This document shows positions 8,693-18,157 of a stretch of DNA of 43,018 nucleotides, piece by piece. Below the pieces are notes generated by a model. That model did no database searches. It saw only the letters and a program-made list of their open reading frames with translations, and had not been told where the DNA came from. The translations under genes were made by a program, and so were the position numbers. How positions within the stretch are numbered: the first letter of the stretch is position 1; every line of letters begins with the position of its first letter. The stretch spans positions 1 to 43,018 of the forward strand of contig JAFDEE010000030.1 of assembly GCA_019310525.1 (NCBI GenBank), written 5' to 3'. The DNA is from Deltaproteobacteria bacterium. Lineage in GTDB: Bacteria; Desulfobacterota; DSM-4660; Desulfatiglandales; HGW-15.

Positions 8693-9790
8693 ATGAAAAA
8701 AGACAGACCCGCCTTTTTTTTTCAAGCCACTGGAATAGGAAGCGTGCCGTTCCTCGATGTTGAGGAGGCCTGTAGTTTTTTGCTGGAGCGATTTCCCACC
8801 ATCCCCTTCTGGCCCCAAATGGTGAAGCGCGATGCCCGGGAGGATATGTCGATTCAGTTTACCGAAGGGCTTCCTCTCCTGGAGATTGACGAGCAATCAC
8901 GATCCCTTACCATTTCCAGCACCGGGGAGAGAGAATCGGCCCTCGTAACCTTTTATGAACATTATCTTGCTGATGATCTCCCCTATTTCGCCATCAGCCG
9001 CAACTTCGCCCCAGGCCTTTATGAAATTATCGAAAAGGTCAAAAGAGAGGCGGAGACCTTCGGTCCCTTTATTAAGGGGCACTCGGTCGGCCCCGTAACC
9101 TTTGCTGCGGGGGTGAAGGCGGGGGAGGGACGCTCCCTCTTCCAGGAACCGGATCTCCTGGACGCGATGGTCAAGGGATTGTCCATCAAGGCCCTCTGGC
9201 AGGTGAAGGAACTGGCCCGAACAGGGAAACGACCGATCATCTTCCTGGACGAGCCATATCTTTCAGGTTTCGGGTCGGCCTTTTCTCCCATTCAGCGGGA
9301 CCAGGTGGTCAAGATTCTACGGGAAATCGTGGGTTACCTGAAGGAGAGAAGCGATGCCCTCGTGGGGATCCATTGTTGCGGAAACACGGACTGGCCCATG
9401 ATCCTGGAAGCGGAACCGGATATCGTAAGCTTCGATGCTTACGAATACCTGGATTATTTCTTGCTTTACCCCGAAGACCTCTCCCGGTTCTTGGAGAATG
9501 GAGGAACCATTGCCTGGGGCATTGTCCCGACCTTCTCTTTCACGGGGACGGAAACCGTGGATACCCTCCTTTCAATACTCCGGGAGGGCCTGGATCGGCT
9601 TCACCGGTGGGGACTGGACCCCGAACTCACGGCCGCCGCATCTCTCCTGACTCCGGCCTGCGGCATGGGAACCATGGATCCGGCATCGGCTATGCGGGCA
9701 CTTGAATTGCTGGAAGGTGTTACCGATAATTGTGGAGCACTGATTCCGGCGGGGGTCGCCCGCCTTGAGAGCCTGGATGGAAATCAATAA
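8693..9790 (+). CDS. MetE-like (cobalamin-independent methionine synthase C-terminal type) methyltransferase
   Basis: The 365-residue protein is a single UROD/MetE-like barrel that lacks the N-terminal half of classical MetE. Likely zinc ligands are His227 and Cys229 (GIHCCGN) and Cys323 (LTPACGMGT), with acidic Asp248 close to the position of the fourth ligand. The FLDEP motif at about 184-188 corresponds to the DEP block of MetE. Such short core-MetE proteins are thought to methylate homocysteine using a methyl donor other than folate, for example a corrinoid protein; the donor here cannot be read from sequence. A uroporphyrinogen-decarboxylase-like methyltransferase of other specificity is the alternative. 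It begins 10 nt after the TPR gene, suggesting one transcript. Confidence 0.78.
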   Translation: MKKDRPAFFFQATGIGSVPFLDVEEACSFLLERFPTIPFWPQMVKRDAREDMSIQFTEGLPLLEIDEQSRSLTISSTGERESALVTFYEHYLADDLPYFAISRNFAPGLYEIIEKVKREAETFGPFIKGHSVGPVTFAAGVKAGEGRSLFQEPDLLDAMVKGLSIKALWQVKELARTGKRPIIFLDEPYLSGFGSAFSPIQRDQVVKILREIVGYLKERSDALVGIHCCGNTDWPMILEAEPDIVSFDAYEYLDYFLLYPEDLSRFLENGGTIAWGIVPTFSFTGTETVDTLLSILREGLDRLHRWGLDPELTAAASLLTPACGMGTMDPASAMRALELLEGVTDNCGALIPAGVARLESLDGNQ

Positions 9791-9892
9791 TCCTCCTTTA
9801 AACCGATGATTCCACAGCCCCAGGCCTCCCTCACAAAGGTTTTTCTGTTACCTGCCGAAAGGAGAAAGGTCCGGGGCTATGGGGGGGCGGGA

Positions 9893-10690
9893 TCAATAAG
9901 ACTCCGCAAGGTATCCCCGCACCTGGGCGAATGCGTCCGGAGAGGTCACCAATAAGGCTTCGTCGATTCTCTGGCCGTCCATGTATTCGTTTAGGAAAAA
10001 TTCGCTCCCATCCATTCGATAGAGTTTCCCTCCCGCCGCCTCAACGATCACCCTGACGGCGGCCAGATCCTGGAAGGATTCCTTTGAGATAAGCGCCGCC
10101 TCGGCCCGGCCCATGGCGACGTAGCACAGGTGGGCCCCCGTGCATCCGAAATCCCGGATTTTCCCCGGAAAGTTAACCTTGAAATGCTGGTGAAAACGCG
10201 AATAGGTGAGGAGAAGACTTTCATCGTTGATCTCCTCCTGTGGAGAGACGTGTATCTCCCGATCTTTCCAAAAGGCCTTCTCACCGGCACGGGCATGAAA
10301 CATATCTCCTGTCGCCGGCATGTAGAACACCCCGAATATGGGCCAGTAGTTGTCAAGGAGGGCCACTGAAATCCCCCAAATGGGGATGCCAGCCTGGAAA
10401 TTAGCGACCCCGTCAAGGGGATCGAATACCCACATGAACCGCTTCTTTTCATGGGTATAGCCGTTGTCCGTCTGGCTGTTTTGAAATACCTGGTGTTCGG
10501 GAAAACGGCTGTGGAGTTGGTCCAGAAAGAACTCCCGCAGTTGGAGTTCGGCCTCTGTTACAAGGGATTCGTCGAATTTTATACGGGGGGTTCCCCGTCC
10601 CGAATAACCCAGGACCTCCTCTCCCGCCCCCTGAACCACGTCCAATGCGAAGCCGGTCAACTCCTCGATATCATGGCCTTCTGTTTCCAC
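9893..10690 (-). CDS. Inositol monophosphatase-family protein with altered metal site
   Basis: The fold is identified by the family motif DPLDGVANF (Asp90, Asp93), WGISVALLDN, and a late block DLAAVRVIVEAAGGK. The usual GEE segment, which supplies a metal-binding Glu, is replaced by FQNSQ at about residues 69-73, and the upstream VTxxD block reads VTEAE. Catalysis may therefore be altered or lost. I chose a GTG start at 10690 because AAGGAGG lies seven bases upstream; the frame is open to a TTG at 10729 but without a ribosome site. The product is 265 residues and cytosolic. It is the last gene of the long minus-strand run and converges with the MetE-like gene. Substrate is unknown. Confidence 0.82.
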   Translation of the reverse strand: METEGHDIEELTGFALDVVQGAGEEVLGYSGRGTPRIKFDESLVTEAELQLREFFLDQLHSRFPEHQVFQNSQTDNGYTHEKKRFMWVFDPLDGVANFQAGIPIWGISVALLDNYWPIFGVFYMPATGDMFHARAGEKAFWKDREIHVSPQEEINDESLLLTYSRFHQHFKVNFPGKIRDFGCTGAHLCYVAMGRAEAALISKESFQDLAAVRVIVEAAGGKLYRMDGSEFFLNEYMDGQRIDEALLVTSPDAFAQVRGYLAESY

Positions 10691-10825
10691 TGAATTCCTC
10701 CTTCTAATTTTGCCGTTTATTGCCTTCAAGGAAAAGATCTCCAGGCACCTCCACCGCCCGGGCCCCGCCCCTTTCCTGGGGCACTGTGAGATTTCCCCTT
10801 TCCTCCCCCCGTGACGAATATACCC

Positions 10826-11305
10826 CTAGAATCGTCCCATCCGGTGAAGGCAATGGTACACCACGATGCCGACCGAGGTTGAAAGATTCAGGCTTCGCAC
10901 CCTCCCCCAGATGGGGATCCGATAGGCCGGATAGTTCTCCAGGATCTCAGGCGGCAGTCCCCGGGTCTCTTTACCGAACAGCAACCCGTCTCCATGACCC
11001 ACCCGGGCCTCCGTATAAGGGACCGAGGCATGTCTGCTGAAAGCGAACAAGCTGCGACCTTCATTCCTCTCCCATTCCCCGAGGAAAGACTTGAAGGAAT
11101 CATGATATCGGATATCCACCTCCGACCAATAATCCAATCCCGCCCTCTTCAGGTGACGATCGTCCACCTTGAACCCAAGGGGAAAAACGAGGTGGAGACG
11201 CACCTCGGCTGCAGCGCAAAGGCGGGCGATGTTCCCGGTATTGGCGGGGATCTCGGGCTGGTACAGGATCACGTGGAGGGCGGGATCCTTGATGACCTTG
11301 TGCAC
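10826..11305 (-). CDS. trmL: tRNA (cytidine/uridine-2'-O-)-methyltransferase, TrmL/SPOUT family
   Basis: TrmL 2'-O-methylates the wobble nucleotide of certain leucine tRNAs using S-adenosylmethionine. All three SPOUT motifs are present: ILYQPEIPANTGNIARLCAA near the N-terminus, LLFGKETRGLP, and IWGRVRSLNLSTSVGIVVYH at the C-terminus. With the GTG at 11305 the product is 159 residues, the usual size. The start is uncertain: a GGAGG lies about 16 nt upstream, and the frame remains open through the preceding gene on the same strand in another frame. The neighbouring Cys-rich mini-protein gene ends about 60 nt upstream. Confidence 0.88.
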   Translation of the reverse strand: MHKVIKDPALHVILYQPEIPANTGNIARLCAAAEVRLHLVFPLGFKVDDRHLKRAGLDYWSEVDIRYHDSFKSFLGEWERNEGRSLFAFSRHASVPYTEARVGHGDGLLFGKETRGLPPEILENYPAYRIPIWGRVRSLNLSTSVGIVVYHCLHRMGRF

Positions 11306-11367
11306 GTTTCGTTTCGATGGGCCTCCGGAGATACCAGGGGAGATAGGTTTCACAGGATTGGATCGGA

Positions 11368-11562
11368 TCAAAAGGGCCTCATGGCCCCACAATCGGGACA
11401 TTGCCAATGGGTTCCGCTGCAGGTAAACCCCCAGAGGTTTTCCTCCATGCATAGGTTGCAAATCTGGAAACCACAGGGGCAAGTCCAGCAGAAAAGAGAA
11501 TCCGTCCCGCAGCAATGGCAGTGATAGCTCCTCCTGCGCCGTTTCTCTCTCTTACCTTTCAT
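11368..11562 (-). CDS. Small cysteine-rich zinc-binding protein, 64 residues
   Basis: The product is 64 residues with eleven cysteines (15, 17, 18, 25, 28, 30, 35, 38, 48, 55, 58), most in CxC or CxxC pairs, so it probably binds two zinc ions. It begins with a run of Lys and Arg (MKGKREKRRRRSY), suggesting nucleic-acid contact, and ends WQCPDCGAMRPF. I recall similar small proteins beside other genes in this phylum but no function. The ribosome site before the ATG is weak. It lies between the metallo-hydrolase and trmL on the same strand. The unusually regular Cys spacing makes it unlikely to be a chance frame. Confidence 0.72.
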   Translation of the reverse strand: MKGKREKRRRRSYHCHCCGTDSLFCWTCPCGFQICNLCMEENLWGFTCSGTHWQCPDCGAMRPF

Positions 11563-11609
11563 TTTATACAGGGTTCACATTCACTGGCAAGAGAATAGGG
11601 CCTGTCACC

Positions 11610-12383
11610 TCAACAATCCACGAGGGGGAGGGGCTCGTCCTGGGTGCTGACCAGGATCTTTGTTTCACCCCGCCCTGATTCATTCAGGGCCTTTTCAGCC
11701 TCCTTCAAGGCCTTGTCAGGGAGATTGTTGGCCTCACTCAAATGGGCCAAAACCACCCAGGCAAGTTTCTCATGGGCGACGGATTTCAGGAGCCGGCCGG
11801 CCTGGCGGTTGGACAGGTGGCCGTCAGGGCCTTTGATGCGCCGTTTCAGGGCCAGGGGATAAGGACCCTGTTCAAGCATTTTTTCATCGTGATTGAACTC
11901 AAGGATCAGGCCCCGGCATCCCCGAATACGATCCTCCACAACGGGCGAGCTGCGCCCCAGGTCGGTTACGAGTCCCAGTCTGTTCCCGTTCGCGGATATC
12001 ACCACACCCATCGGATCAGCCGCATCGTGGCATTTGGTGAAGGTCTCCAGGATAAGATCCCCGATGGTGATTGCCTGGCCTGTATGGAGGGGAATCGGAC
12101 GGGACAGGTTTCCCAGGGCACGCCAGCCCCTCTTAAGGGTCGCTCCGTTTATGAATACGGGGATGTCGAGGCGCCGCGCCAGAGGGCCGGCCCCCTTGAT
12201 ATGGTCCAGGTGCTCATGGGTGATGACAAGGGCATTGACCCGTGAAGGATCCACCCCGATGATTCTCAGCCTCCGAATCAATTCCCGGCTGCTCAATCCT
12301 GCATCAATGACAACACCAGTGGAAGGGGTCTCCACATAGCATGCATTTCCACCGCTCCCTGAGGCGAGAACCGAAAACCGCAT
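11610..12383 (-). CDS. MBL-fold metallo-hydrolase (YycJ/WalJ-like)
   Basis: The 257-residue protein begins MRFSVLASGSGGNACYVE, typical of the YycJ/WalJ branch of the metallo-beta-lactamase fold, proposed to be single-strand-specific exonucleases. The metal motif is THEHLDH at about residues 56-62, followed by further ligands at CHDAADPMG, FNHDEKML and LAHLSEANN. It is cytosolic, with no signal peptide. It lies 46 nt downstream of dut. A DNA repair role is inferred from family reports only. Confidence 0.88.
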   Translation of the reverse strand: MRFSVLASGSGGNACYVETPSTGVVIDAGLSSRELIRRLRIIGVDPSRVNALVITHEHLDHIKGAGPLARRLDIPVFINGATLKRGWRALGNLSRPIPLHTGQAITIGDLILETFTKCHDAADPMGVVISANGNRLGLVTDLGRSSPVVEDRIRGCRGLILEFNHDEKMLEQGPYPLALKRRIKGPDGHLSNRQAGRLLKSVAHEKLAWVVLAHLSEANNLPDKALKEAEKALNESGRGETKILVSTQDEPLPLVDC

Positions 12384-12429
12384 AATCGTCCTTAATTGAA
12401 ACCGAAACCAATGCGGGAGGACCCCCCGC

Positions 12430-12936
12430 TCACTTCACGCCGCTGTGCCCGAATCCACCTTCCCCGCGACCGGTGGGGTCAAGTTCATCGACCTCTTCTA
12501 TCCCTGCCCTGAAAACACGGGTTATGCACATCTGCGCTATACGGTCTCCCCGGCGGATTTCAAAGGGCTCTTTCCCCCAGTTGATCATGACGATCCCGAT
12601 CTCTCCCCTGTAATCTGAATCAATGGTACCAGGGGAATTCACCATTCCAATGCCATGTTTGAGGGCGAGCCCGCTGCGGGGACGGATCTGGGCCTCGTAT
12701 CCACGGGGGATGGAGACCGCCAGACCGGTGGGAATCAGCTTGATTTGCCCTGGATCCAGGATCGTTTTCTCCTTTACGGCAGCCCTCAAATCCATTCCGG
12801 ATGCCCCTTCCGTCTCATAGGAAGGAAGGGGGAGGTCGCTGTTATCATTGACCCGCTTCACCTTGATCGTCAGCCGTTCCAAATACTTGCCCCTTTTTTC
12901 CTTGCTTCTCCGTTCCCTTTCAACGGCATGTCTCAA
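12430..12936 (-). CDS. dut: Deoxyuridine 5'-triphosphate nucleotidohydrolase (dUTPase)
   Basis: dUTPase converts dUTP to dUMP and pyrophosphate, keeping uracil out of DNA. All family motifs are visible: GASGMDLRAA (motif 1), RPRSGLALKHGI (motif 2), NSPGTIDSDYRGEI (motif 3 with the catalytic Asp), RGDRIAQM (motif 4) and GRGEGGFGHSG (motif 5, the P-loop-like tail). The listed start gives 168 residues with about 20 charged residues before the core; a TTG at LERLTIKVKRV preceded by AAGGGG would give a more usual length, so the start is uncertain. It follows the M16 peptidase gene by 7 nt. Confidence 0.95.
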   Translation of the reverse strand: MRHAVERERRSKEKRGKYLERLTIKVKRVNDNSDLPLPSYETEGASGMDLRAAVKEKTILDPGQIKLIPTGLAVSIPRGYEAQIRPRSGLALKHGIGMVNSPGTIDSDYRGEIGIVMINWGKEPFEIRRGDRIAQMCITRVFRAGIEEVDELDPTGRGEGGFGHSGVK

Positions 12937-12943
12937 CCAAAGC

Positions 12944-14209
12944 CTACCCGGAAAACTTAAGATAATTCAGGTCAACATCTTCCTCGCGCAAAGGCCCCAG
13001 GGTGGTCAACGAAACCCCCTCATCCCCAAAGGCTTCCCGCGCAACGCTCACCACCTCTTCCACCGTGACCCTCTCCAGGTCTGAAAGAACCTCATCATAA
13101 TCAACGAACCGGCCGAATACGAACTCGTTCTTGGCAAGGCGCATCATCCGGGTATCGGTGTTCTCAGCTCCAAGGAGGATCCCCCCGACAAGATGCTCTC
13201 TCGCCGAACCCAGATCCTCCGGGGTGATATCTCCGTCCAGAATCTTTTTCACCTCCCCGTGCACAAGGGCAAGGACCTCGTTCAGTGAAGCGGGGTCTGT
13301 TGCGACGTATATGCCAAGGAGGCCCGTGTCGATGTAAGGAGAAAGAAAAGAATAGACAGAATAGGCCAGGCCCCGCTTCTCCCTTATCTCCTGAAAAAGC
13401 CTGGAGCTCATGTTCCCCCCGAGGATGGTGTTCAGGAGAGCACCGGCATACCGGCGTTCGCTCGCAAGATCAGGGGCCTTTCCCCCGATGCACACATGGA
13501 CCTGCTCCAGATCCTTGGTAAGACATGAAACGCCCCCGGTGATCCGGGGCTTGCTTCTGGAAGAAGGATCCCCGCCCTCTTCAAGGGATTCCAGCAAAGG
13601 CCTGAATGCGCTGACCAGGGTATCATGTTCAATGTTTCCCGCCGCCGTGACCAGGATCCTCTCCGGTCTGTAGAACCGATCCATGAACCGCAGGATACAC
13701 TCCCTCCCCATACTGGAGACGGTTTTCGTGCTCCCCAGCACGGATCTTCCCAGCGGGTGATTCATCCAGAAATTGCGGGTGAAAAGGACGTGGATGTAAT
13801 CATCTGGAGTGTCTTCCACCATGCTGATCTCCTGGAGGATGACATGTCTTTCTTTTTCGATATCGTGGGGATCGAGCACGGAGTGAAGGAGAATATCGGA
13901 GAGGATGTCCACCAAGATGGGAAAGTGCCTGTCCAGAACTTTGGCGTGGAAACAGGTGTACTCCTTCCCGGTGAAAGCATTGGACATCCCCCCGATCGCG
14001 TCCAGTTCCTTGGCGATGTCCAGGGCGGAACGATTCCTCGTCCCTTTGAAGAGCATGTGTTCGATGAAATGGGAAACGCCGCTTTCCTCTTCCGATTCGT
14101 CCCGGGAACCCACGTCCACCCAGATTCCCAGGGAAACGGATCGGTAGTTTTCCATCTGCTCGGAAAGGATCCGGATCCCGTTGTCCAAAACCGTTTTACG
14201 ATACATCAT
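12944..14209 (-). CDS. M16-family zinc peptidase (pitrilysin/processing-peptidase type)
   Basis: The 421-residue product has the inverted zinc motif HFIEH (His47, Glu50, His51) and a third ligand near Glu127, within the family spacing. It represents a complete single-chain M16B peptidase with the catalytic N-terminal domain and a second homologous domain ([20 protein letters not shown] onward) that usually lacks the motif. I chose the first of two adjacent ATG codons at 14209; it lies inside the 3' end of pnp, so translation is likely coupled. The pnp-M16-dut order is common in bacteria. Natural substrate is unknown. Confidence 0.92.
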   Translation of the reverse strand: MMYRKTVLDNGIRILSEQMENYRSVSLGIWVDVGSRDESEEESGVSHFIEHMLFKGTRNRSALDIAKELDAIGGMSNAFTGKEYTCFHAKVLDRHFPILVDILSDILLHSVLDPHDIEKERHVILQEISMVEDTPDDYIHVLFTRNFWMNHPLGRSVLGSTKTVSSMGRECILRFMDRFYRPERILVTAAGNIEHDTLVSAFRPLLESLEEGGDPSSRSKPRITGGVSCLTKDLEQVHVCIGGKAPDLASERRYAGALLNTILGGNMSSRLFQEIREKRGLAYSVYSFLSPYIDTGLLGIYVATDPASLNEVLALVHGEVKKILDGDITPEDLGSAREHLVGGILLGAENTDTRMMRLAKNEFVFGRFVDYDEVLSDLERVTVEEVVSVAREAFGDEGVSLTTLGPLREEDVDLNYLKFSG

Positions 14210-16295
14210 CGAGAGTTTCGCCGAGGGCGGCCTTCCGGGAAAGGGCGATCCTTCCGTTCTTGTCGACATCCAGGACCTTTACAAGGACCTCGTCACCTTC
14301 CTGAAGGACGTCGGTCACCTTGTTCACCCTTCCCTTGTCCAGTTGGGAGATATGAACCAGCCCGTCCGTTCCGGGGAAGATTTCGACAAAGGCCCCGAAA
14401 TCCATGATCTTGGTGACCCTACCCCTGTAAAGCTTGCCCACTTCGGCCTCCTGGATGATCCGATTGATCATGTCGACTGCGGCCTTTGAGGTCTCCGCAT
14501 CGGGGGAAGCGATCATGACCTTGCCGTCATCCCCCACGTCGATCCGCGAGTCGGTCTTGCTGCAGATTTCTTTGATCATCCTGCCGCCGGGACCGATCAG
14601 GACCTTGACCTTCTCGGGCTTGATCTTGATGGTCGTGATGACGGGGGCATACTGAGACAGCTGGGGCCTGGGCTTTGGGATCACTTTGTTCATACGGTCA
14701 AGGATGAAAAAGCGGGCCTCTTTAGCCTGGTCCAGGGCATTTTGCATGGTCTCCCTGGTTATACCGTCGATCTTGATGTCCATCTGCAGGGCGGTGATCC
14801 CCTCCCGGGTTCCTGCCACTTTGAAGTCCATGTCGCCGTAATGGTCTTCGTCTCCGATGATATCGGTCAATACCACCGTCTTGTCCCCGTCCGATACGAG
14901 TCCCATGGCCACGCCTGCAACCGCCGCCTTGATGGGAACTCCCGCATCCATCAACGACAGGGAACCCCCGCAAACGCTCGCCATGGAGGAGGAACCATTG
15001 GATTCAAGGATCTCGGAGACGGTTCGGATGGCATACTGAAACTCCTCCTTTTCCGGTACAACGGGAAGGAGTGCCCTCCTGGCCAGTGCACCGTGCCCGA
15101 TTTCCCTCCTTCCGGGTCCGGTGAGCCTCCGGGTTTCCCCGACGCTATAGGGGGGGAAGTTGTAATGAAAGATGAAATGACGGAACACCTCGCCGTAAAT
15201 GGTTTCAATTCGTTGCTCATCCATCTCCGTTCCGAGGGTCGTCAAGACCAGGGCCTGGGTCTCTCCCCGCGTGAAAAGAGCCGATCCATGGACCCTGGGC
15301 AAAACCCCGACCATGCAATCGATCGGTCGAACTTCCGTAAAAGAACGCCCGTCAATACGCTTGCCCTCCTCAAGGATCCGACGGCGCACCAGTTCCTTCT
15401 CCAATCTCTCCAGGGACTGTTTGATGTAGGTCTCCCTGCCTTCAAATTCTTGAGCGAGCGCATCGAAGGTCCTGGTGTAACACTCGATCCGCTTCTTCTG
15501 GCGTTGAAGTTTATCCGCAATGGAGATCACATCCTCCATCAGGGGAACCGCGACCTCCCTCACCCTGTTTTCCAGCCCGGGATCCTCTTCCTGGGTCGGG
15601 GTCTCCCGCTTTGTTTTGCCCACGGCTTCCTTGATTTCCCTCTGCACCTCCAAGAGGGGCTGAAGGGATTCATGACCGAAAAAAATGGCGTCGATCATGT
15701 CCGATTCCGATACGAACCGCCCTCCGCCTTCCACCATAACCACCGCGGAACGGTTTCCCGCAACGACCAGATTGATATCGCTCTCTTTTTGTTCGGACAC
15801 GGTGGGATTGACGATGAACCTTCCGTTTCGCCTGCCGACTCTCACGGCGGCGATAGGCCCTTCGAAGAGAATATCGGATACCTCCAGAGCTGTGGAGGCC
15901 CCTAGAATCGCCAGCACGTCCGCCTCATTCTCCTTGTCGGTCGACAGGACCGTGGCGATCACCTGAATTTCATTGAAATAGTTGTCCGGGAATAAGGGGC
16001 GCAGGGGCCTGTCGATAAGTCGAGCGGTAAGGGTTTCCCTTTCGCTCGGTCTCCCCATGTCTCTTCTGAAGTAATTCCCGGGAAACCTTCCGCCCGCATA
16101 TGACATCTCCTGGTACTCCACGGTGAGGGGCAGAAAATCCACTCCTTCCCGAATCTGGTCCGAAGAGACCGCAGTGACCAATACCACCGTTTCACCCGAG
16201 GTTACGACAGCGGAACCTCCGGCCTGCTTGGCGATTCGTCCGGTCTCGACGTGAATCACCCGCCCGTCAATCTCTGTTGATCCACTCTTTATCAT
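14196..16295 (-). CDS. pnp: Polyribonucleotide nucleotidyltransferase (PNPase)
   Basis: PNPase degrades RNA 3'-5' by phosphorolysis and is a degradosome component. The 699-residue product begins [19 protein letters not shown]. Two RNase PH domains flank a helical linker; the catalytic block [17 protein letters not shown] has both conserved aspartates. A KH domain ([13 protein letters not shown]) and a C-terminal S1 domain ([17 protein letters not shown]) follow. The ATG at 16295 with AGGAT upstream is preferred over the longer frame from 16373. It lies about 90 nt downstream of rpsO, the order found in E. coli. Confidence 0.97.
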   Translation of the reverse strand: MIKSGSTEIDGRVIHVETGRIAKQAGGSAVVTSGETVVLVTAVSSDQIREGVDFLPLTVEYQEMSYAGGRFPGNYFRRDMGRPSERETLTARLIDRPLRPLFPDNYFNEIQVIATVLSTDKENEADVLAILGASTALEVSDILFEGPIAAVRVGRRNGRFIVNPTVSEQKESDINLVVAGNRSAVVMVEGGGRFVSESDMIDAIFFGHESLQPLLEVQREIKEAVGKTKRETPTQEEDPGLENRVREVAVPLMEDVISIADKLQRQKKRIECYTRTFDALAQEFEGRETYIKQSLERLEKELVRRRILEEGKRIDGRSFTEVRPIDCMVGVLPRVHGSALFTRGETQALVLTTLGTEMDEQRIETIYGEVFRHFIFHYNFPPYSVGETRRLTGPGRREIGHGALARRALLPVVPEKEEFQYAIRTVSEILESNGSSSMASVCGGSLSLMDAGVPIKAAVAGVAMGLVSDGDKTVVLTDIIGDEDHYGDMDFKVAGTREGITALQMDIKIDGITRETMQNALDQAKEARFFILDRMNKVIPKPRPQLSQYAPVITTIKIKPEKVKVLIGPGGRMIKEICSKTDSRIDVGDDGKVMIASPDAETSKAAVDMINRIIQEAEVGKLYRGRVTKIMDFGAFVEIFPGTDGLVHISQLDKGRVNKVTDVLQEGDEVLVKVLDVDKNGRIALSRKAALGETLDDVS

Positions 16296-16383
16296 TGATC
16301 CTGACTTCCTTTCTCTCTGGAATAGACCTCCCACCCGTCTATGGAGGGCGATGGTCTTAGGAATTCGATCCACACGATCGAAT

Positions 16384-16653
16384 CTATTTCCGGAGACCGA
16401 GTTCCTTGATGATATTCTGGTATCGATTAATATCGCGCTTCTTGAGGTAGTTGAGAAGTCTCCTTCTCTGTCCGACCAGCTTCAGCAGCCCCCGCCTCGA
16501 ATGGTGATCCTTCTTGTGGGTCTTGAAATGATCCGTAAGATAACTGATTCGATTGCTGAGGATCGCCACCTGGACTTCGGGCGAGCCGGTGTCCTTCTCA
16601 TGGAGCCTGAAGCGATCAATAATCTCTTTCTTGGTTTCCGGAGTCAAAACCAC
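16384..16653 (-). CDS. rpsO: 30S ribosomal protein S15
   Basis: S15 is a primary 16S rRNA-binding protein of the small subunit. The 89-residue product is full length and contains the signature region [25 protein letters not shown]. The start is a GTG preceded by AAGGAGG at nine bases. It sits between truB and pnp, as in E. coli. The 138 nt upstream contain a CACCC/GGGTG foldback in the leader; S15 represses its own leader in other bacteria, but no specific binding structure could be confirmed. Confidence 0.97.
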   Translation of the reverse strand: MVLTPETKKEIIDRFRLHEKDTGSPEVQVAILSNRISYLTDHFKTHKKDHHSRRGLLKLVGQRRRLLNYLKKRDINRYQNIIKELGLRK

Positions 16654-16791
16654 TTTTCTGCACCTCCTTTAAAATCATTGATGATGGTTTGATGTTCGGC
16701 CTGACCTTTCATCCCACCCGGTTATGATCTAACAGGGTGAATTTCCATTAAATTTTTCACAGGTTCAAGATTGTTTATGCAAAATCCGGGC

Positions 16792-17718
16792 TCAATGAAA
16801 TACCCTTTGGATTTTCAGTCTCTCTCCTTTTCCATCCGGGTAAAGGGGCAGGCGGACGACAGCCACCAAATCCTCCCCGTGTAAGATCTTCCCCCAGGGT
16901 CCCTGTTTCCTCATACTGCCCTGTGGGGATTCCAGTTCCCTGAGAAAAGGTTGATATCCATTCCGAATCTTCCGGGCGGTAGGGCCGTCCACCTTAAAAG
17001 CTTCCAGATGGGGCAAGGCCTCGCCCAAGGGAATTACCCTGGTGAGGAGTTCCCCCTGCACCGACATCGATTTGTGAAGCTTCCGGGAATCCCAGGCATC
17101 CTCCACGCAAAAAGGGCCGATCGCCAGCCGTCTCAAGGCCGCCAGATGCCCGCCCGTTCCGAGTTTGCGGCCCATGTCGGCCGCGAGACTACGCATGTAG
17201 GTCCCTTTCGAGCATTCCACCTCCAGGGTAAAATCGGGCAAAGACACGGAAAGGACCTCCATCCGAAAAACCGTGACCTTCCTCTTTTTCAATCTGATCT
17301 CGACACCCTTCCGCGCCCATTGGTAGGCCCGGCTACCTTGAAACTTAACAGCCGAGAAGAGCGGGGGCACCTGCTCTATCTCTCCGACAAAGGCCCGGAT
17401 CTCCTGCTCGATCCCTTCCCGGCTGATCTCCGGCACCCTGTTCGTCGCTATTACGTTTCCGGTCGGATCAAGGGTGTCTGTTTCGATGCCCAGCCTGACG
17501 ACGGCGCGGTATTTTTTTCTTCCGTCCATGAGGAAGGGGGAAAGCTTGGTCCCCTCACCCAGGAGAAGGATCAGCAGACCCGTTGCAAAGGGATCCAGGG
17601 TCCCGGCATGTCCGACCTTTTTGACCTTCAGGATCCGCTTAACTCTCCTCACCACATCGAAAGAGGTCTCACCCTCGTTTTTATCAACCAGAATGATTCC
17701 GTCAACGGGTTGTCCCAT
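16792..17718 (-). CDS. truB: tRNA pseudouridine(55) synthase TruB
   Basis: TruB makes pseudouridine 55 in the T loop of tRNAs. The 308-residue product starts MGQPVDGIILVDKNEGETSF. The catalytic aspartate is Asp42 in GHAGTLDPFATG. The conserved blocks KKYRAVVRLG, QVPPLFSAVKFQG and VECSKGTYMRSLAADMG follow, with a C-terminal extension of about 90 residues that may include a PUA-like domain. Its ATG overlaps the rbfA stop by one base, indicating coupling. Confidence 0.96.
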   Translation of the reverse strand: MGQPVDGIILVDKNEGETSFDVVRRVKRILKVKKVGHAGTLDPFATGLLILLLGEGTKLSPFLMDGRKKYRAVVRLGIETDTLDPTGNVIATNRVPEISREGIEQEIRAFVGEIEQVPPLFSAVKFQGSRAYQWARKGVEIRLKKRKVTVFRMEVLSVSLPDFTLEVECSKGTYMRSLAADMGRKLGTGGHLAALRRLAIGPFCVEDAWDSRKLHKSMSVQGELLTRVIPLGEALPHLEAFKVDGPTARKIRNGYQPFLRELESPQGSMRKQGPWGKILHGEDLVAVVRLPLYPDGKGERLKIQRVFH

Positions 17719-18101
17719 CAGCTTGACGAGTTCTTGGATTCCCCTTGTGCTTGTGCATCCGCTTTCAGCCTGGACAATAATTCTTCCATGTAACGGCCCT
17801 TCTCAAGAGAAGGATCGTGCATGAAAACAATCTCAGGGAGGTATTTCAGATCCAGCCGCAGACCGATTTCTCTTTTTATATACCCCTTGGCGCTCTCCAA
17901 TCCCGCCTGGACCCTCATTATCTCTGCTCTTCCACCCAACACGCTGAAATAGACCCTGGCATGCCGAAGATCATTGCTCAAACGTATTCCCGTAAGGGTC
18001 GCTCCCTGGGCCCTAGGATCCTTTACTTTTCTCATGAGGAGATCGGCGATCTCCCTGAGGATCTGATCCCCCACCCTGACCGCTCTCTTTCCAGCCAGCA
18101 T
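17718..18101 (-). CDS. rbfA: 30S ribosome-binding factor RbfA
   Basis: RbfA binds the immature 30S subunit and aids 16S rRNA 5'-end maturation. The 127-residue product (MLAGKRAVRVGDQILREIAD) has the KH-like fold blocks DPRAQGATLTGIRLSNDLRH and KGYIKREIGLRLDLKYLPEI. I prefer the ATG at 18101, with GGAGGG seven bases upstream, to the GTG five codons earlier. It lies between DUF503 and truB in the infB operon. Confidence 0.95.
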   Translation of the reverse strand: MLAGKRAVRVGDQILREIADLLMRKVKDPRAQGATLTGIRLSNDLRHARVYFSVLGGRAEIMRVQAGLESAKGYIKREIGLRLDLKYLPEIVFMHDPSLEKGRYMEELLSRLKADAQAQGESKNSSS

Positions 18102-18157
18102 CGCTATACCCTCCACTACCAGGAGAAAAACGACCCTTCATTCGGGTCGCCTGCCCT

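Noticed and set aside
9816-9878. AGCCCC/GGGGCT inverted repeat between convergent genes
   Set aside because: The loop is over 50 nt and no T-tract follows on either side, so a terminator call is not supported.
14742-15905. 387-codon plus-strand frame
   Set aside because: Antisense shadow of pnp; long only because of codon bias in GC-rich sequence.
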